Source: Stentor roeselii
Lineage: Eukaryota; Ciliophora; Heterotrichea; Heterotrichida; Stentoridae
Direction of reading: 5' to 3'
DNA: 64,000 nucleotides
Assembly (NCBI GenBank): GCA_006503475.1
Contig: RSEH01000096.1
Coordinates: 1-64,000 of the forward strand
Shown here: one piece after another, positions 61,207-64,000 of the stretch
Layout: each line of letters starts with the position of its first letter
Numbering within the stretch: the stretch's first letter is position 1
Notes under the pieces: model-generated
The model's database searches: none
What the model was told of the DNA's origin: nothing
What the model saw: only the letters and a program-made list of their open reading frames with translations
Program-made: the position numbers and the translations under genes

Positions 61207-63189
61207 ATGGATCCTAACTATTTGAAATATCTTGGAAGCATGGGAATCGACCCTTCACATTTCATTGAGATGCAGGCGAATTATTTAAGACTTCTGGCAA
61301 ACTGTTATTCTAATAACGAAAGACCTGCTTCAGCTTCTTCAGTAAATTCTTCTAATTTTTCAGTACAAGCCGCGAAACCTGCTGTGCAAGAAAAGCTTAA
61401 AATGCAAGAATCGGAATCACTTGACCAGTCACTCCAAGAAGAATCAATAGTCTTCAAAAGATCTGCAAATTTACATGATGAAATGCCCGTCAAGTCTCTA
61501 AGCATGCCATTTGAAAAACTCTTAGAAGAAGAAATAAAAAAATCCTCCAAAGCCGACTCTCTAAACTCTTCAAATTCCAAGCATTCCTTCCTCAAAAGAA
61601 AAAGCCAGAACATCCTACCCAAAAAAGAAACAACTCCCAACACATCAAGTCCAAAATCCCAATTTTCAGCTTTTCTCAACCCAGACTCCGATCGTCCAAA
61701 GCCAGAACCATCACAAAAAACTGAAAAATCCTTAAAAACCTCTAAAAAATCTTCAAAGTTTCAAGAAAAGTCAGAATTTGATGACTTCGACGAAAAAACC
61801 CAAAAAGAAGACCTGAAAATTCCAGAAAAGCCGAAAAAATCAATAAGAAACTCTTTCGACCCAAACAAAAGTGAGTCTCCGAAGCCGCGACAAGAATTTC
61901 TTAAAAGAGGTGAAGGAAAACTTTGCACTCAAAAAAGATCTGCGAGTCTCGCACGCCTCGATAAAAAGAAGCCAAGGTTCAAAGAAGATGAAAGAGTTGA
62001 TGAGGACTTCAATGAAGACTCTTCTGAACAGGAGGTCAGAGAAAGCATTCCGGAAATAAAAGATAAAAATTATTTGAAATATAAAAAACTTTCTAAAGAA
62101 TTGGAGGAAAAAAAACAGAAATTGGAAAAAGATGCTCTTGATTTTTATAAGATGAGGGAAAATGAGGTCAAAAGTTTGGAACTTTGGAAAAATGATGAAA
62201 TGAAGAAAATTAATGAAGAGAGGAAAAAAATTGAAAAACATGGGCTTCAGAAACCTGCTGATGTTTTTGAACTGGAAAATTTGAAACGGGAAATTAAACA
62301 ACTTAGAACTACTCTTACCAAAAATGAAGATAAATATAATAAAACTATTGAAAGTCTTAAGGAAATTATTGAAACTCTTACTACTCGTAATCAGGAACTG
62401 CAAAAAATATTACAGGAAAAAACTTTTGAGATGATAGAAACTGATGAAAAACCGAGTAAGAGTACTTCAGAAATTTCTGTTAAATTGAAACCTTCTAGAA
62501 TACCTAGTCGACTTGTCAAGGAAGAGACTCCGAAGTTCAAAAAGCAAGAATCTTTAAAAAACCCTCCAACCTTTACATTCAAACTTCCAGAAAAAAAGTC
62601 CGAAGACACTTCATCAATGCTATCAGCAGCCTCAAACGACTCGCCTCCAATCATAGAAATAAAACTAGAAGAGTTAAAATCCAACAAAATCCAAGAAATA
62701 ATCGAAGAAAACAAAACTCAAAAGATATTCGACGACGGAAAGCGTGAAATTCTTTTCAGCAACGGAGTGCGAAAAGAGATTTTCCCCGACGGTTACATGA
62801 TAGTCCACTTCAACAACAAGGACAGAAAAGAGACTTTTCCAGACGGTAAAATAATTTACCACTTTTTTGAGAACCAAACGACTCAGACCACGTTTCCTGA
62901 TGGTCTTCAACTCTTTCAATTCGCCAATGGACAGACTGAGAAGCACTTTTCAGATGGAACAAAAGAAATCAAGTTCCCTGATGGAACTATTAAGTGTATA
63001 TTCACTGATGGCGAAGAAGAAAGCATTTTTCCTGATGGGACTGTGCAAAAGGTCGATAAACTTGGAGTCAGGGTCATTGAATTCGCGAATGGAATGAAGG
63101 ATACTGTTATGCCTGATGGAAGTAAAATAAGGGTTTATCCTGATGGCAAAATCAAGAAAACTTCGCAGGATGGGAAGGTAGTTGAGTAA
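61207..63189 (+). CDS. SAS4: SAS-4/CPAP (CENPJ)-like centriole protein with TCP10/G-box domain
   Basis: 660 aa. An N-terminal Ser/Lys-rich disordered region with short basic motifs comes first, then a coiled coil (about 285-415, eg KLSKELEEKKQKLEKDALD). The C-terminal TCP10/G-box beta sheet (about 510-660) is made of repeated FPDG/FxDG hairpins: KREILFSNGVRKEIFPDGY, HFNNKDRKETFPDGKI, TTFPDGLQLFQFANGQ, HFSDGTKEIKFPDGT, DGEEESIFPDGT, VMPDGSKIRVYPDGKI. This domain binds STIL/Ana2 and controls centriole/basal-body length and assembly. Ciliates need it for thousands of basal bodies. The G-box is unmistakable; exact orthology is inferred. Confidence 0.9.
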   Translation: MDPNYLKYLGSMGIDPSHFIEMQANYLRLLANCYSNNERPASASSVNSSNFSVQAAKPAVQEKLKMQESESLDQSLQEESIVFKRSANLHDEMPVKSLSMPFEKLLEEEIKKSSKADSLNSSNSKHSFLKRKSQNILPKKETTPNTSSPKSQFSAFLNPDSDRPKPEPSQKTEKSLKTSKKSSKFQEKSEFDDFDEKTQKEDLKIPEKPKKSIRNSFDPNKSESPKPRQEFLKRGEGKLCTQKRSASLARLDKKKPRFKEDERVDEDFNEDSSEQEVRESIPEIKDKNYLKYKKLSKELEEKKQKLEKDALDFYKMRENEVKSLELWKNDEMKKINEERKKIEKHGLQKPADVFELENLKREIKQLRTTLTKNEDKYNKTIESLKEIIETLTTRNQELQKILQEKTFEMIETDEKPSKSTSEISVKLKPSRIPSRLVKEETPKFKKQESLKNPPTFTFKLPEKKSEDTSSMLSAASNDSPPIIEIKLEELKSNKIQEIIEENKTQKIFDDGKREILFSNGVRKEIFPDGYMIVHFNNKDRKETFPDGKIIYHFFENQTTQTTFPDGLQLFQFANGQTEKHFSDGTKEIKFPDGTIKCIFTDGEEESIFPDGTVQKVDKLGVRVIEFANGMKDTVMPDGSKIRVYPDGKIKKTSQDGKVVE

Positions 63190-63456
63190 TTTAAGACGGT
63201 TATTTTTAGGTGGAAGAGTGGGAATTAAGGAGGGTATTTAGTGATAGAGTATTAATATATTTTAGAATATTAAGGTTTATTAAGATCTTTTAGATTTAAG
63301 GTTTTAAAGCTTCTCTACTGCAGAGATTTTAAAGATACTCAGAAGATAGGCTTGATTTTATTTATGTTTTAAGGATTCGCAATTTGTAGAAGCTACAAAA
63401 TAACTGACAAATATTTATTACTTCATCATTATTAACTATTTCAATCTAAAGAAATT
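63190..63456. other. Convergent 3' flank
   Basis: 267 AT-rich bases between stops of the SAS-4-like gene and the small basic gene. Nothing recognised. Confidence 0.5.
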
Positions 63457-63831
63457 CTAAGTAAGTTTCATCACATCTTTATTTTGAGCCAGCAGTTTTT
63501 GCGTAAATAAAAATTTCAAAAACTTAGTAATTTCTCTATTCTTTTGTTTTTTCATCATTTTCTTATGCTTAGCTTTTTTGTTATAGATATGATCTTTAAT
63601 CTTTTTGACCAGCTGAGCTCGACTTCCATCAACACATTCGAAATTTTCCATAAGATCTTCCCAGTTGATTTTGTTTTTTTTATCTAATATGATCAGCTCG
63701 AATATCTTTTTTGATAAGTTCTTACTGATATTCTTCGATATCGAGATTTTAGTTTTCTCTCTAGCCAGTAAAACCTCAACATCAATTTCAGGTTCCTCTT
63801 GAGTAAGATTCGTTAATGGTTCTCCAATCAT
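63457..63831 (-). CDS. Small lysine-rich uncharacterised protein
   Basis: 124 aa. The N terminus is acidic (QEEPEIDVEVLL); the rest is helical and very basic (KKIKDHIYNKKAKHKKMMKK). A WEDLMENFECVDGSRAQLVKKI segment looks globular and may be the conserved core. No family recognised; nucleic-acid or microtubule binding is conceivable from charge only. The ATG is 22 nt from a plus-strand ATG on the right. Confidence 0.6.
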   Translation of the reverse strand: MIGEPLTNLTQEEPEIDVEVLLAREKTKISISKNISKNLSKKIFELIILDKKNKINWEDLMENFECVDGSRAQLVKKIKDHIYNKKAKHKKMMKKQKNREITKFLKFLFTQKLLAQNKDVMKLT

Positions 63832-63853
63832 TCTTGATGAAATTATTACTCAA

Positions 63854-64000
63854 ATGGCAATCGGAATGTTTGCAGGATTTTTTGCAAGTTGGCAAGGATT
63901 GAATATTCGGACTTTTTTAACTTGTGATAATAAATTTACCATTACTAGGTTGGGTCTCGCATTTGGGCTTTGGACTAATGTTGAAATTTTCGGAAATGAA
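63854..64000 (+). CDS. Start of a further gene, cut by the window edge
   Basis: Open frame of 49 codons from ATG 63854 to the window end (MAIGMFAGFFASWQGLN ... NVEIFGNE), without stop. The composition (Trp, Phe, Gly) is more protein-like than the other frames here. Too short to assign. The frame is open upstream to 63803, so the true start or a micro-exon upstream cannot be excluded. Confidence 0.45.
   Translation, partial: MAIGMFAGFFASWQGLNIRTFLTCDNKFTITRLGLAFGLWTNVEIFGNE

Overview
The window reads as macronuclear DNA of a ciliated protist, most likely a heterotrich of the Stentor type. Three lines of evidence point there. Coding density is very high and the DNA is AT-rich. The gene content is ciliary: an axonemal dynein heavy chain, a SAS-4/CPAP-like centriole protein, a MORN protein, a CEP112-type DUF4485 protein, and K+ channels with Ca/calmodulin-like or cyclic-nucleotide-like cytosolic domains. 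Several genes only become whole when a 15- or 16-nt intron is removed. Those introns (eg GTAAATTTTAAATAG in the dynein gene) are the tiny introns known from heterotrichs. TAA, TAG and TGA all appear to end genes, which fits the standard code of Stentor rather than the TGA=Trp code of Blepharisma.

Layout. 1-13.4 kb: two large, divergent, Cys-rich/LamG-like surface proteins (the left one cut by the window edge) flanking a WD40 protein, with two AT-rich spacers of 1.2-1.4 kb. 13.5-19.1 kb: an unknown protein, two TPR proteins, and two small proteins. 19.6-23.1 kb: a FAAH-type amidase converging on an SK-like K+ channel. 23.1-28.4 kb: a MORN protein whose ATG lies 9 nt from the channel ATG, an orphan protein, a CDPK-like pseudokinase, and a GPG-motif protein. 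28.6-34.2 kb: a co-oriented trio (coiled coil, DUF4485 protein, CNG/EAG-like K+ channel) converging on a paralogue of the orphan protein. 34.3-40.3 kb: a furin-repeat/REJ membrane protein. 40.4-53.5 kb: one axonemal inner-arm-type dynein heavy chain of about 4361 aa, interrupted by a single 15-nt intron. 54-60.5 kb, all minus strand: VAP, a small basic protein, an otubain-like pseudo-protease with a RING-like tail, an OSBP-related protein, a tetraspan membrane protein and a coiled-coil protein. 60.5-63.2 kb: NSRP1-like and SAS-4/CPAP-like genes only 8 nt apart. 63.4-64 kb: a small basic protein and the start of a further gene.

Much of the window can be linked to cilia/basal bodies, Ca2+/K+ signalling, and membrane contact or lipid handling (VAP, ORP, FAAH). 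No operon logic is implied; neighbours are simply packed extremely tightly. The most unusual signals are (a) micro-introns that all create a stop or frameshift if retained, with an A at position 10; (b) two pseudoenzymes, a CDPK without DFG Asp and an otubain without catalytic Cys/His; (c) 100-bp tandem repeats built from the first exon of VAP; (d) a 49-bp repeat carrying the stop codons of two convergent genes; (e) a saw-tooth alternation of nucleotide skew inside long coding regions; and (f) an unnamed two-member protein family. No tRNA, rRNA, CRISPR array or transposon was recognised. All readings were made by eye without alignment or database searches.
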